Source: Diploptera punctata
Lineage: Eukaryota > Arthropoda > Insecta > Blattodea > Blaberidae
Length of the DNA: 64,000 nt
Direction of reading: 5' to 3'
Assembly (NCBI GenBank): GCA_030220185.1
Contig: JASPKZ010007797.1
Location: 4,454,501-4,518,500 of the forward strand
Shown here: positions 1-10,200 of the stretch, piece after piece
How positions within the stretch are numbered: the first letter of the stretch is position 1
How the letters are laid out: each line of letters opens with the position of its first letter
The notes under the pieces: generated by a model
What the model was told of the DNA's origin: nothing
Database searches by the model: none
Seen by the model: the letters and a program-made list of their open reading frames with translations, nothing else
Translations under genes and position numbers: made by a program

Positions 1-308
1 ATATGCTGCATTCTATTGACAGTGATTCAAGTGGGTGTCGATTTGAAATTTTGAACTTAAGTTTTGGGGTTTTGGATTCAAGTGCCAGAACAAGGGTATG
101 TACTCTGTATGGTCGTAAATGATTCTTGGAATTAGAAAGTATTTTGATGTCGACATTTTTTCAGAGGTATTATATCGTGGATAACTATTTGTTTTCGATA
201 CTTATTATCTACGTAAAGGTTATTGAAACATACTTATTTACGGGTTTGAACTGTTTAACGTAAATAATATTGATTCATCTCTCTTTGCATGTAAACATAG
301 AGTGACTT

Positions 309-1019
309 ATGTATAAAGAACTACGTTCTCTTATAGTTGTTTACACCTTTTGTTCATTGTGTTTAGTAAACATGCCTAGTTGGATTGATGTTGTATCTAA
401 GGACAATTTAGTCCGAGAATTGACCTTACTAGGTATTGATGTTGAAGGCGACGTAAATATATTGCGTCAGCGACTTAAGATTCATTTGAACTCTCTCTCC
501 CCAGCTGAACAAACATTGGTGAAACGTAAGTTTATTGTAGACGGCGCAGTTCCTGAAGATAATTCTGTAGAACAGAACAAGAATATTATCGATCGTAGAC
601 TTAGCTCCATTAAAGATTTTTCTAGTGGAACGGCTTCCAACCTTTCTTCTCATATGGAAGAAAATAATCAGCGAATTTTTCGAGAGTTAATTAGAAAAGT
701 CGATCCCTGTGATGGAAGTGATAAGGAATTGCTAGTTTTCTTCCTTATTAAACTCAACTCGATTTTCGAATTGAAATTAGTTCCAGATGAGTATTTTGTT
801 AATTCGATTTTGAGTTGTATTGGAGGAATACTATTGAAGGTGTGGAGTGATGTTGTTAAACTAAGATTTACTTGGATTGAGAGTTTGGAATATGAAAAGC
901 TGTTGCATAATCTATATTCTAGAGTATGTTTCTGCGTAGTTCGTTTGCTTGTTTTTGATATCAGGAAAGCTTGTTTTTCGACATCGGTATGTGGGCTGAT
1001 TGAGCCATTTCGTTTGTGA
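309..1019 (+). CDS. Retrotransposon Gag-like ORF with SAP-like N-terminus, probably truncated
   Basis: Open frame of 236 codons. The more likely start is the ATG at 372, where MPSWIDVVSKD begins; the preceding hydrophobic stretch looks like read-through. Residues about 30-58 (LVRELTLLGIDVEGDVNILR) have the shape of a SAP-type helix-extended-loop-helix, as in the N-terminus of some insect LTR-retrotransposon Gag proteins. A charged, Ser-rich linker follows, then a helical block (KELLVFFLIKLNSIFEL, DEYFVNSILSCI) resembling the start of a Gag capsid domain. The last about 45 residues look out of frame, which suggests a frameshift near 900. No zinc knuckle, protease or reverse transcriptase follows in frame. 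The Gag assignment is inferred from architecture; a domesticated host gene is the alternative. Confidence 0.5.
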   Translation: MYKELRSLIVVYTFCSLCLVNMPSWIDVVSKDNLVRELTLLGIDVEGDVNILRQRLKIHLNSLSPAEQTLVKRKFIVDGAVPEDNSVEQNKNIIDRRLSSIKDFSSGTASNLSSHMEENNQRIFRELIRKVDPCDGSDKELLVFFLIKLNSIFELKLVPDEYFVNSILSCIGGILLKVWSDVVKLRFTWIESLEYEKLLHNLYSRVCFCVVRLLVFDIRKACFSTSVCGLIEPFRL

Positions 1020-2415
1020 ATATTATTTGCATGGGAGACCCTTGAGTGAGTTTCGGTATACGTGGACCAGGTTTTGTTATTATAAGACGCAGGCTAAGTT
1101 CTAAAAGCATGTGTAACTAGAAATTAGTAAGCGTCGATGGCCACGTCATAAAACAACACATTAGTAAAAGTATGTCCTATAGTGAATTAATGCCACGGAT
1201 GTTTTTGAAAACACTTGTACTATGTTATATGTTATGCAAGCACGTTTGAGGTTCCGTTTTTCTGTCTTCGCCTGTTTTCTTGTTTCAGTTCACCCTTCCT
1301 TAATATTGGCATAGGAGAGGAACATGGAATGTTCGGCAGTCGAGCACTTGGCGGATCCGGCCGACCCCGAGTGCCCAGCTGACCGAAATGGTGGTTCTGC
1401 AACTACAGATTCCTGGAGAGCGGTTTATCGGGATTGCGACCCGGCAATCCAGTCTTGGTATCGTCACCCTGTTTTTTCACCTGGAACACCGCGGAATTTC
1501 ACTATGGCGGCTGTGTCAAGATTGGAATTTATTTACAGCGCCTGGATAGTCGACGTAGAAGCGAGTGTGGTGATAGTGATTTTGGGGACGATGAAATTTG
1601 TGATGAAGTTTACCGCTCGGAATCTGATAGTGTTACCGTGCCCCTCCCAACGTGGGATTTGCTATTTGGTATCTTTGCAACGTCATTATAGTGACTTAAG
1701 TCTATAAGACTTCTGGGACTTTCTTGCATTGTTTTGAAGTTTATGGACTGTTTTCTTTTTCCCGGAGGGCGCAGGAGGAGATATTGAACCGAAAGTGTGT
1801 TTTTCGGCTCATTATTGTAGCGTCGTTCTCCTCCCTAGACTGGAATATTTATGAACTATGCCAATATCCCTTTCTCCTTGTATTTACCCCCTCTCTCCAC
1901 TCTTTACCCTTCCCGCTGCACAATGTTTACGGCGCATCTCCCCTCTACTTCGGAACCTTCATATACGTGGTGCACAGGCAGAACGTTATCATTCAATCAC
2001 TCATTCATTCAAGGTTTGAGTCAGCATCCAGTCCGCGATGCGATTGGAGCTCTAATGGACAAGCTCATCTGAAGCCGAGAAGCGGCGTGGTTTAGTTTGT
2101 CCTGGAGACCAGGGAAGAAGCCGCCCCTGGCTCGGACGCTAGCATGAGTGTGATGTGAGGTATGGTGTGGTTTTTTCTATTGTAAGAGTATCGTCATTTA
2201 TTTATTTACATTTCTCTTTTTTGTTTATTGAATGATCGAAATATCTTTGTTAATTTATTTTTACTTCAGACAACTTGTTTCTATTAAATGTCATCTTTTA
2301 TACAATTTATCTGCTATTTCATTAATGTGCACGTAGTTGTTTACAATCCTATACGGAAATTCACTCACGTAGGAAACTATTTCCAGCTCCCTTACTATTT
2401 TGCTGTTTAGCTTTC
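1020..2415 (+). other. Downstream part of the Gag-like element, degenerate; no recognised domain
   Basis: This stretch is richer in CG dinucleotides than its surroundings. It has overlapping open frames at 1324-1707, 1434-1691 and 1724-2095, none with a domain I recognise. The overlap of two plausible frames near 1434-1700 (one ending with an acidic run SECGDSDFGDDEICDE) looks like a coding region broken by a frameshift. The segment 2070-2175 (GAAGCCGAGAAGCGGCGTGG and on) is unlike the AT-rich flanks and could be the edge of a long terminal repeat, but I cannot find a matching second copy in the window. 2180-2415 is AT-rich without recognisable content. Confidence 0.3.
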
Positions 2416-2691
2416 TTGATTGACAATTATTATCATTTTCACTCACTCTATGTATTTGAGAATCATTATTTATTTATGTCAATATATCTAAGAGAGAAAG
2501 ATGAATCAATGGCTGCCTTCTATGGGCCCAAGGCAAGCAACTTTGTGATTGATAACCTTGCAGGAAATCAGATCCATGTTAATAGAGGCAGCAGCAACAA
2601 AACACGGTCCCGGATAAATGGTAGTAGTAGCGTGGTTCTCTTGCCGACAAATCGTAGCAGTCAGTGGGTTCCGAAACCGGCACAAATTTAA
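2416..2691 (+). CDS. Unrecognised short ORF next to a PLE fragment
   Basis: The best-looking part starts at the ATG near 2511 (MAAFYGPKASNFVIDNL) and runs to a stop at 2689-2691. It is basic and Ser/Asn-rich, with no domain I recognise. It ends exactly where a Penelope-like 3' end begins, so it may be a transposon-flank read-through rather than a gene. Nothing upstream indicates a promoter or splice acceptor. Confidence 0.2.
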   Translation: MIDNYYHFHSLYVFENHYLFMSIYLREKDESMAAFYGPKASNFVIDNLAGNQIHVNRGSSNKTRSRINGSSSVVLLPTNRSSQWVPKPAQI

Positions 2692-3475
2692 GATTTAAAT
2701 TAAAATTCTTTACACCTCACCTCATATCCAGTCTTCTAATTAAACTGGTTTCATCATCAGTAAGTTCACGACTGATGTTCTGTTGCCCAGGAGAACTGCT
2801 GCTTACTCCATCTGTTGGTGGACCAATGAACCTCTGAATCAAATCAAATTCCTCATAAATTAAAAAATTCATTAGTTTTTCTTTCTTGCTATTTTTTTTA
2901 ATGTGGATTTTTACCCAAATTGTGAGCTCTTTTGGTGTTCTATTTGTTTAAGTAAAACATTGAATTTTGAAATTCCTGGGGAATTTGATTTGATTCGGAG
3001 GTTCATCAGTCCACCAACAGATCAATTCTCCTATAGCCTACTCCAGCCACTGGATCTCTGACCCTGACGTTTCATGATAGTGGGCCCTGACGTTCTCATG
3101 ATAGTGTTGCTGATATGGATATTCAGTGGGAGGGGCCGCTTTATGTAGGCAGTTAGCACAAATACAGCTGACAACATCTCAGCGATTTCAAATCTTACTA
3201 GCACGCTATAACGGCATCAAGAGCAGTGATTGGTTGTGGCAGATATCTACTCCCATTCAACTATTTCCTTATTGGCAGTAGAGGGAGAGTTTCTGCCTTT
3301 ACCCCCGTACAACCTAAACATCAGAGCCGGAGATCCAGTGGCTGGACTTTAGATAGCATAACATTGGTCATGAAATAACTAATAATGAAATCTCCTAGGT
3401 TTTCAAACCAGTTTAATTAGAAGACTGGATATGAGGTGAGGTGTAAAGAATTTTAATTTAAAACAGGCCGTTGTG
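2692..3475. mobile_element. Penelope-like 3' end, inverted pair, interrupted by a TIR element
   Basis: Left arm (minus, 2692-2942) and right arm (plus, about 2943-3042 and 3348-3475) are inverted copies of the same PLE 3' terminus. Both contain the coding tail AATTTTGAAATTCCTGGGGA (NFEIPG), the segment ending CCACCAACAGAT, and the terminal GACTGGATATGAGGTGAGGTG. The arms meet near 2945. The right arm is split by the TIR element at about 3040-3347. Only the extreme C-terminal codons and the 3' untranslated end remain; no GIY-YIG core is present. Confidence 0.75.
3040..3347. mobile_element. Non-autonomous TIR element nested in a PLE arm
   Basis: The ends are inverted copies of TCCAGCCACTGGATCTC (left near 3042, right near 3327-3345), enclosing about 270 bp with no ORF. 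It interrupts an otherwise alignable PLE arm, which fixes its limits. Flanking ATAGC occurs on both sides and could be a 5-bp target duplication, but the join is not clean. Superfamily not assigned. Confidence 0.6.
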
Positions 3476-3639
3476 TTTGAGATTTGCTGACTGACTTCAC
3501 TCAGATTTCTTTCTGATTAAGTAAATGTTGGGTTGAAATTCCATAACCTGGTCCCATTTCATTACTTTCATTCATAGCATAATGGTCTAAGAGTCTCACA
3601 TCCATATGCATTAATCACTAAGACTAGGATTTGTATGTT
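3476..3639. other. Spacer with no recognised feature
   Basis: Low-complexity AT-rich sequence between a PLE arm and a SINE. I see no ORF, TIR or tRNA-like promoter. Confidence 0.3.
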
Positions 3640-3990
3640 CCGATTGAGGGTCTTTCCACTTTTCAGCGGTTGCCCTTTTACCAGCCGGCTGCTGGCCCTT
3701 CACATCCACATGTGTCAATCACAGAGGTAGATGATCAACAGCCAGTGTAGGGGTGACATGTGGTTAGCATGTCGAGTCCCCCAGCCGTTATAGCTGGTTC
3801 CTCAACCTGGAGCCGCTACTTATTGTAGCTACCCAATTGCCTCACGATGCTGGGTGGGCACCGGTCCCATACTGGCCGAAATACCATGAGAAAATTTCTT
3901 CCCCCATGGAGACTCGAACCAGCGCAAGTCCCGTAGCTCTGCGCCAAGGCTTCCTACCTTAACCGCTCGGCTACGGCGCGGGACGATTTG
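3640..3990 (-). mobile_element. tRNA-derived SINE, family B, reverse orientation
   Basis: On the minus strand the 5' head is tRNA-like: A-box region TAGCCGAGCGGTTAAGG and B-box GGTTCGAGTCTCC, followed by a body containing GGGACCGGTGCCCACCCAGC and ending in CACATGTGGATGTGAAGGGC. The same body occurs on the plus strand at 31952-32265 and 39214-39495. Confidence 0.7.
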
Positions 3991-4029
3991 TATGTAATTA
4001 CATATTATTTCCCTTTGCTTATACATGGG

Positions 4030-5330
4030 TTAAATTGATAAATGTCCATGAATTAGAAACTTACTAATCACATATGAAAATTTATCATTACATATTTGAT
4101 CATGATTACATATTTTTACATAACTTAAAGATTTTGGCTCAACTGCACTTCTACTAGCACATAATTTTTGTGTTATATTGTTGTAAACTATAGCTTTTGT
4201 TGTGTACTTACCATCATTTTCTAATATTTTAAAATGTTTTAAAACAATTTTTATAACATTATTAGACAATTTTAAAGTACTTATTTAAATATGCAAATTG
4301 CAATATTATGAGACTGTTAGACTGTTGACGCTAACTGCTATTTTCCCCACAGAGTATATTACTTAGTCTATGATTTTTCTATCGCTGTTTTGGGTTATCG
4401 CTGGTTGGATCAGCGTTAGGGAGTGATAAGTAAGTGTACACCCATTTTTAATAAACGTTTGGTAACTCACTATGATGTTTGTGGGTTATCATTCAATGAT
4501 AACATTATCGCTGCTACTTGTAACTGCTACCGTGTATTCGCAGTTCTTTGCAGTTTTGAGATAGTGTAAGTGCAGTTTTTCCAAGATTTTTATGCAAATG
4601 TACATATTATGCCTCTTAATTAAAAAAAAGTATTTTCATAAGCAGAAAATAATTTAAAACAATTTTTTTACATTAAAAACGCTTAAAAATGTTTAAAATA
4701 GTACAAGATGTTATTATAAATGGTCAAAAAGTGTTTAAGTGCAACGGTGGCATAAGAATGTTGTATAGAAAATTGTGGCACACAAATAGGTGACCTCAGC
4801 CGAAGAAATTTATACTGTTTAGGCCTAGTTCTCTTATTTGAATGGGTGAAATCCATAATGGTATAAGTTACATTTAGACTATTCAGAGCAAAATGACTTT
4901 AAACATTTGCTGTAGGTATCAAACCAATGAAAACAGTTGTATTCATCCATTACCAAACAGCATACACTTGAATCTGTCATTCGAAAGTAGGATCCAATAA
5001 CATGTGATTACACTCTATGTATGCCTACATATATAAATATTTAATAATTGTAAAATATAATTTAAGAACCGTTGTAAAATGTTTAAAATAATACAAAATG
5101 TTATTAAAAGTGGAAAAAAGTATGTAGCGCAACAGTGTCTTCCGAATGTTTTAGTAAAAGCACAGAACTGCCTATTCTAAAGTTAAGCCGGCCAATCTCT
5201 AAATCACAAATTAAACAATTTGGAGCTGCAATATTTACCCTTCACATTACTTATACCGCAGTTTACGTCTTCATAAATTATTTGTGTTGGAACAACAGCG
5301 TCCCAGATAATGAAATAGTGAATTAAATAG
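4030..5330. repeat. AT-rich intron of SAP18 with two short dispersed repeats
   Basis: This lies downstream of the SAP18 first exon on its own strand and is therefore intronic. Segments 4660-4790 and 5050-5160 share GTTTAAAATARTACAARATG and flanking sequence with 8220-8345 and, reversed, with 25130-25260. The segment 4850-5010 (ending AAGTAGGATCCAATAACATG) recurs at 33000-33142. No SAP18 exon 2 (expected to continue with the conserved TCPLLLR-type sequence) is visible on the minus strand down to position 1. Confidence 0.5.
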
Positions 5331-5340
5331 GAACACTTAC

Positions 5341-5415
5341 TTTTTCACGATCTACGGGTTTCTCTGGTTCTGATTTGTCTTCAACTATCATTGATTCAAT
5401 TGGAGCCGATGCCAT
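5341..5415 (-). CDS. SAP18: SAP18 (Bin1) first coding exon, partial gene
   Basis: On the minus strand an ATG at 5415 in the context AAAAATGGC opens a 25-codon exon, MASAPIESMIVED through EPEKPVDREK. It ends in phase 0 at a strong GTAAGT donor (5340-5335). The EPEKPVDREK stretch matches the region just before the ubiquitin-like fold of Sin3-associated polypeptide p18, which in the family continues TCPLLLRVF. SAP18 is a small conserved nuclear protein of the Sin3-HDAC co-repressor and of the ASAP/PSAP complexes bound to exon junction complexes. The downstream exons lie to the left of position 1, so only the start is present and intron 1 exceeds 5.3 kb. The gene is divergent from RCAN. Too short for automatic ORF detection, but the residue match plus donor make it convincing. 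Confidence 0.82.
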
Positions 5416-6170
5416 TTTTCCAGGACGCATTCACAGAAGAAATTTGCTGCTCAAATATATCAAATTCTGAGAGAAAGAAAACCAATCAATTAAATTCAGT
5501 AATTCATCTGATAATCAACACATACATGTATCCATGGTATCATCAACATACATCATATTGCCAACAATATAAATGCTGTTTTTTAATTTGTGACGCTTCT
5601 AACAAATAAAGCCCTCCGTAATAAAGTAAAAATTGAGACTTTCATAATAGTATTAAATAAAAATATATTTCGAACTTGATTACGATAAAAAAACATATTT
5701 AGCTAAATCGGAATTTGTATTTAATTTTGTTAACATCGTCTATTTTGGCGAACTTGTATGAATGACAGTATAGCCATAATAACTAAAATGATAGCTAACT
5801 CTTTAAATAGAATATAAAATTTCAATATCAAAGCCAAAGCTAATCATGAATTAAATTTATTTTACTATATTATTAAACTAAAGTGAATTTATAAGATATC
5901 AGGTACATTAATAAAGACATATAAGTGATTATTAAATATATGTTGTTAGCCATAATGTAATCGATAGGTGTATAAAAATGTAGCCAATATTTCACTTAAT
6001 TTCCCTATCTTATAAGGAAATTTATATGCAAATTCACTATTAAACAGATTATCATCACTGATAGTATCCCTTATAAAATCATTATTAAATTATAATGCTT
6101 AAATAATCGATTAATTTAAAAGTATAAAATGTTTAATTAAATATTTATTTCGATCCTCGCCTTTTTTCAG
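5416..6170. promoter_or_regulatory. Divergent intergenic region between SAP18 and RCAN
   Basis: About 750 bp of AT-rich sequence upstream of the SAP18 start on one strand and of RCAN on the other; it should contain the SAP18 5' UTR and promoter. I see no clear TATA or CpG cluster. It is free of the transposon families that fill the rest of the window, which is compatible with a promoter. Confidence 0.4.
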
Positions 6171-6391
6171 GAACAGTGGAGACGGGTGGATTGATTTCGA
6201 AATACCAAAATGTTCTGAAACAAAAACACTGACGTTCGAAAATTTAAAAGGCCAAAGGTGTTTCTGTTCTCTAGTTGATGCCGTCAATGATTCAAATCAA
6301 TTGGAATACCATTATTGCATTTCGATATTCATGAATTCTATAGTTTTTGTAGTATCGAAATGATTTTTTAAAGTGGATTCTTCATACTGTG
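6171..6391 (+). other. Possible exon: 5' leader exon of RCAN or an orphan coding exon
   Basis: A strong acceptor (CCTTTTTTCAG ending at 6170) and a strong donor (GTGGTAAGTG, GT at 6392) bracket 221 bp. Frame 2 of this block is open for 63 codons from NSGDGWIDFEIPKCSETK to a TGA at 6361-6363, unusual for such AT-rich DNA. Two readings are possible: an untranslated leader exon of RCAN spliced to the acceptor at 6923-6924, or a terminal coding exon of something unrecognised. No protein family recognised. Confidence 0.3.
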
Positions 6392-6502
6392 GTAAGTGTT
6401 CTTGTATGTGAATATGTGTTAAAGTGCATTAAACTCGGAAATAAGTCAAAATGTATGGTACTGTTTGGCAATTGCCGGCGATAGTAATTATTAAATGTAA
6501 AC

Positions 6503-6768
6503 ATTGAGTTCTGTATTTAATTTTAGGAAGTTATATTTTGAGGTTATTTTAATTATATTATTTTTGGTCTGGACATCTTACCTCAATATTAATGTTGATT
6601 TGTTCTTGGACATGTTTCAAAACAATTCTCTGTTTTATCTTCAGCTTTCCCAGACTCTGGGAAAGCTGAAGATAAAACAGAGAATTGTTTTGAAACATGT
6701 CCAAGAACAAATCAACATTAATATTGAGGTAAGATGTCCAGACCAAAAATAATATAATTGAGTTCTGT
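6503..6768. mobile_element. Long palindromic foldback element with 12-bp target duplication
   Basis: 6551-6759 is a nearly perfect palindrome centred on 6655, with about 104-bp arms. A one-sided tail precedes it (6515-6550, containing AGGAAGTTATATTTTGAGGT). The 12-bp direct repeat ATTGAGTTCTGT flanks the unit at 6503-6514 and 6757-6768. The tail resembles the outer end of the Penelope-like copies elsewhere in the window (AGGAAGTAACATTATGAGGT), so I group it with them. A sister copy lies at about 13200-13430. It sits just upstream of the RCAN start codon, inside the presumed 5' leader intron. Confidence 0.8.
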
Positions 6769-6966
6769 GTTGTATTTTCTGTATTGTTGTAAACTAGTTT
6801 ATATAATAAAAGAGTATTTCGTTAACGAGACCGGAATTGTTTGTTGATAAATATTTGCTAGTGTTTGATCGTTTTAAAAAAGTGTCATATTTATTAATAT
6901 TGTATTGAATTTTATTTTGTTTAGCTTTCTAAACTTCATCGTGCTTCATTGAGTTTGCATATTGCA

Positions 6967-7227
6967 ATGGAAGAACACGAAGGAAGAATGGCAGTTGATT
7001 CAGATGAACCAATGTCAAATGATGAAAATGATATCATCATCAATGAGGTGGATGGGTTACCAAATATACATCCAAATTACATTGAACTAGAATTTGAACG
7101 TGATACACCAAGACACAGTTCTGATGGTGCTCGTACCATGGATGAACTGATTCATGATGAAGATCTTCCAACTTCACTAATTGTTACTAATCTAGATAGC
7201 TCCATCTTCAAAAATGACGATAAAAAA
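6967..7227 (+). CDS. sra: RCAN coding exon 1
   Basis: Codes residues 1-87: an acidic N-terminus ([20 protein letters not shown]), then the first RRM strand [11 protein letters not shown]. It ends in phase 0 at AAAAAA|GTAAAG. A possible 5' leader acceptor (TTTATTTTGTTTAG) ends at 6924, leaving 42 nt of leader in this exon. Confidence 0.92.
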
Positions 7228-10200
7228 GTAAAGAATTTGGTATTTCATTAGTGGTTTATTAAACTTAAATATTTTTTGGCTATTTTTAGGAGAATGATGC
7301 ACTATCCATGTAGAACTATTACAAAATGTATGTATGTATGTAAATACTCTATACGTCCCACGTTGGGACACATATAACTAGAAAACAACTGGAGGATGCA
7401 TTATCCAGATTACCCTCAAATTTTAATGAATTTTTTCCCTATTTTTTATACTTTTTTCGGATCAAGAACTGTATATAAATATCTCAGGTTGCAAATTACA
7501 TTATACAAAAATAATTTGTCCATTTTTTGACATTTTGTTTTAAATTTTGGTAGTGCATAATTTTCCTGACAATGGCCTTTTATATATGATTGAGATGTTA
7601 TCCTGTTTAAAGGACACTGTGGCTCAACTTTAGATTAACTTCCACTTGATTTTCTAAACTGTATTTTTGTACTTCTTCTGTCTTTTTAAATGTTTTACAA
7701 TGTTCTAACATTTTTTACAATTATTGAATATTTATTTACATATGCAGTGTTTTCTTCAGAGTTCTGCAGAATTGTAGTGTGCATGTGTGAATGCTTAAAC
7801 AAACTTCTGCTAGATGGCAGAGATATCTGTGTAATCAGAATGACAAACTTTCGAAAATATGTTTTAAGAAATGGATGTTCACTCACTTCAATTTGTTAGG
7901 TTGCGATGTGATATGTTAGTGTACATCAGATTAGTTTACACTTCATTAAATAATGTGCATATAAATTATTTTGTTAGGTTAGGAAGGGGGAAGTTGGTAC
8001 ATAACCATTTTTAATAAATGTTTTAGAATTTATTGTAAAGGTTGGTCGTATCGATTTCACAGCTATGTGGTTCCATCTAGCGACAGCTCTATAAACTTTC
8101 TGTAGGATTTCACAGATATGTGATTCCATCTAGCTACAACTCTATAAACCTTTTATAAACTTCTGTGCATATGCACTGTTACTCTGTAAGACTTAGAAAA
8201 TGTGTTAGGAAAGGTAAACTACAGTTTTTTTCCAAAAATATTATAAGTATTGTCGAAAAATGTTTAAAATAGTACAAAATCTTTGGTGAAGATGGAAAAA
8301 GTACCTAGAGCAACAGTATTACAAGAATGTAGTATGGAAAATCAGGTAAAGGTATTCTAATAATTTATCCATCATTGAGATGTATGAAATGAATAACAAA
8401 TACATGAAAGAAGCCGTACTGGCTTTATAATGTAATGTAAAATTCCCAATTAAAGGTTTTCTTAATAAAGAAGCCACCATTTGCAAGATAGAAGCAAAGG
8501 CTTCATAGCATTTGCTGCGTGGGAATTAACGTATATAAGAGAAAGAGTTGCGTTTAGATTGGAGTTTCTCAGGTAGCTCAGTTGGAAGTGCATTCGCCTA
8601 GAGTGCAAAAGATCCTGGGTTCAAACTCCAGTCTGAGCGTATATTTTTCTAATGTTTTATTATTAATTTCATACATCTCAATGATGGATAAATCATATTT
8701 GAAGAGAAAAATTATACGATCAGACCGGGACTTGAACCTGGAACCCTTGGTTCTCTAGTCCAAGTGCTGCACCATCTGAGTACTTGCTCAGGTACCTCAG
8801 ATGGTAGAGCACTTTAGAGAACCAAGGGTCCCAGTTGCTCAGGTAGCTCAGATGGTAGAGCACTTGGACTAGAGAACCAAGGGTCCCGGGTTCAAGTCCC
8901 GGTCTGAGTGTATTTTTCTCTTCAAATATGTATATTCTTCTCTTCAAATTTAAAGGTATTCTAAATTTGAGCCAATATCATTTGTCCATTTTTTGTTGTT
9001 TCTTTTTAAATTGTGGTAGTGCATAATTTCCCAGACAATGTCTGCTGTAATTGTGATGTTAGCTTGTTAAAGAACATTGTTATTTAAATGTTTTCTTTTC
9101 AGAAAGAACTGGAGTTATTGTTTAGCAAGTTTGGTGAGCCAGCGTCGTTTCAGTTTTTTAGGAGCTTCAGACGTCTGAGGGTAAATTATAATTGTCCGGC
9201 TGCTGCTGCTAAAGCGAGAATACACATGCATCAGACTAAGTTTGGAGAGACCGTCATCAACTGCTACTTTGCACAGGTGAGCAACCAGGATTGTTTCTAA
9301 TATACGTATTCTTGCTGTTGTGCAATTGCAAATCTAATCCAATTGTTTGAAGCAGCAAAACGTATAACAAAAAGTCACTTACTTAATTTTGACTGTTCTG
9401 ACGTCAGGAAGCTTTAAAGCAATCTTGCCTTATTCTAGTAGGTCTTCCTGTAGTCCTATTTCCTTCTGGTTTATACTGTACCCTAATAGTGAAATTTAAT
9501 AAAATTACTATGGGAAGTAACACTATGAGTTCCATAAAAGAAAAGATATTTAACAACAAGATTCAGTGGAAAGAACATGTAGAAAGAATGGAAGAAAGTA
9601 GATTACCAAATAAAATCTTACATTATTTTCCGAGAGGAAGAAGAGATGTCGGACGTCCTCGGAAGAGATGGTCTTAGATCTATTAGTGAAGACGGAACAG
9701 TCAACTAATGCCTAAACCAGGAAGTGAAGAAGAAGATGAGTAACACTATGAGGTAAATCATCATCATCATCATTCATGCAAGTATGTGGCCTGTTATGGT
9801 CTCAAAGAGAAATTTTTATCCAGTGCTTTTTTTAATGTCCCAGAGATCTTTTACCTTCGGGGCAGTAATGAAGCATGTGTTTTGGAATTCTATGAGATGG
9901 CATTCATTGAAGATGGGCTTTCCAGTTGTTCTGGTAGTTTTGTATATGATGGTGAATGTGTTCTACATCCAACTCTTCCATAATTTCCTCATTTCTTTTA
10001 TGGTCCCACTTTGTATAGCTTGCTGTACGGTGCACAAATCACATCTCATTTGCTGTTATTTGGTATTCATCTCTTCTTCATATTGTCCATGCTTCACTAC
10101 CATACCTTAATTCTGGTCTTTCAAGAACCTTATAAAGCCGTAATCTTGTGTTCTTTTGTGCTAAAGATGGTTTTATAATACTATTAATTATTTCACTGAA

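Noticed and set aside
1..5330. SAP18 exon 2 on the minus strand
   Set aside because: I looked for a sequence continuing DREK with the conserved TCPLLLR-like motif and did not find it; the exon is presumably beyond position 1.
6504..6752. Matching ORFs on both strands around 6655
   Set aside because: The two translations are nearly the same because the DNA is a palindrome; there is no real protein.
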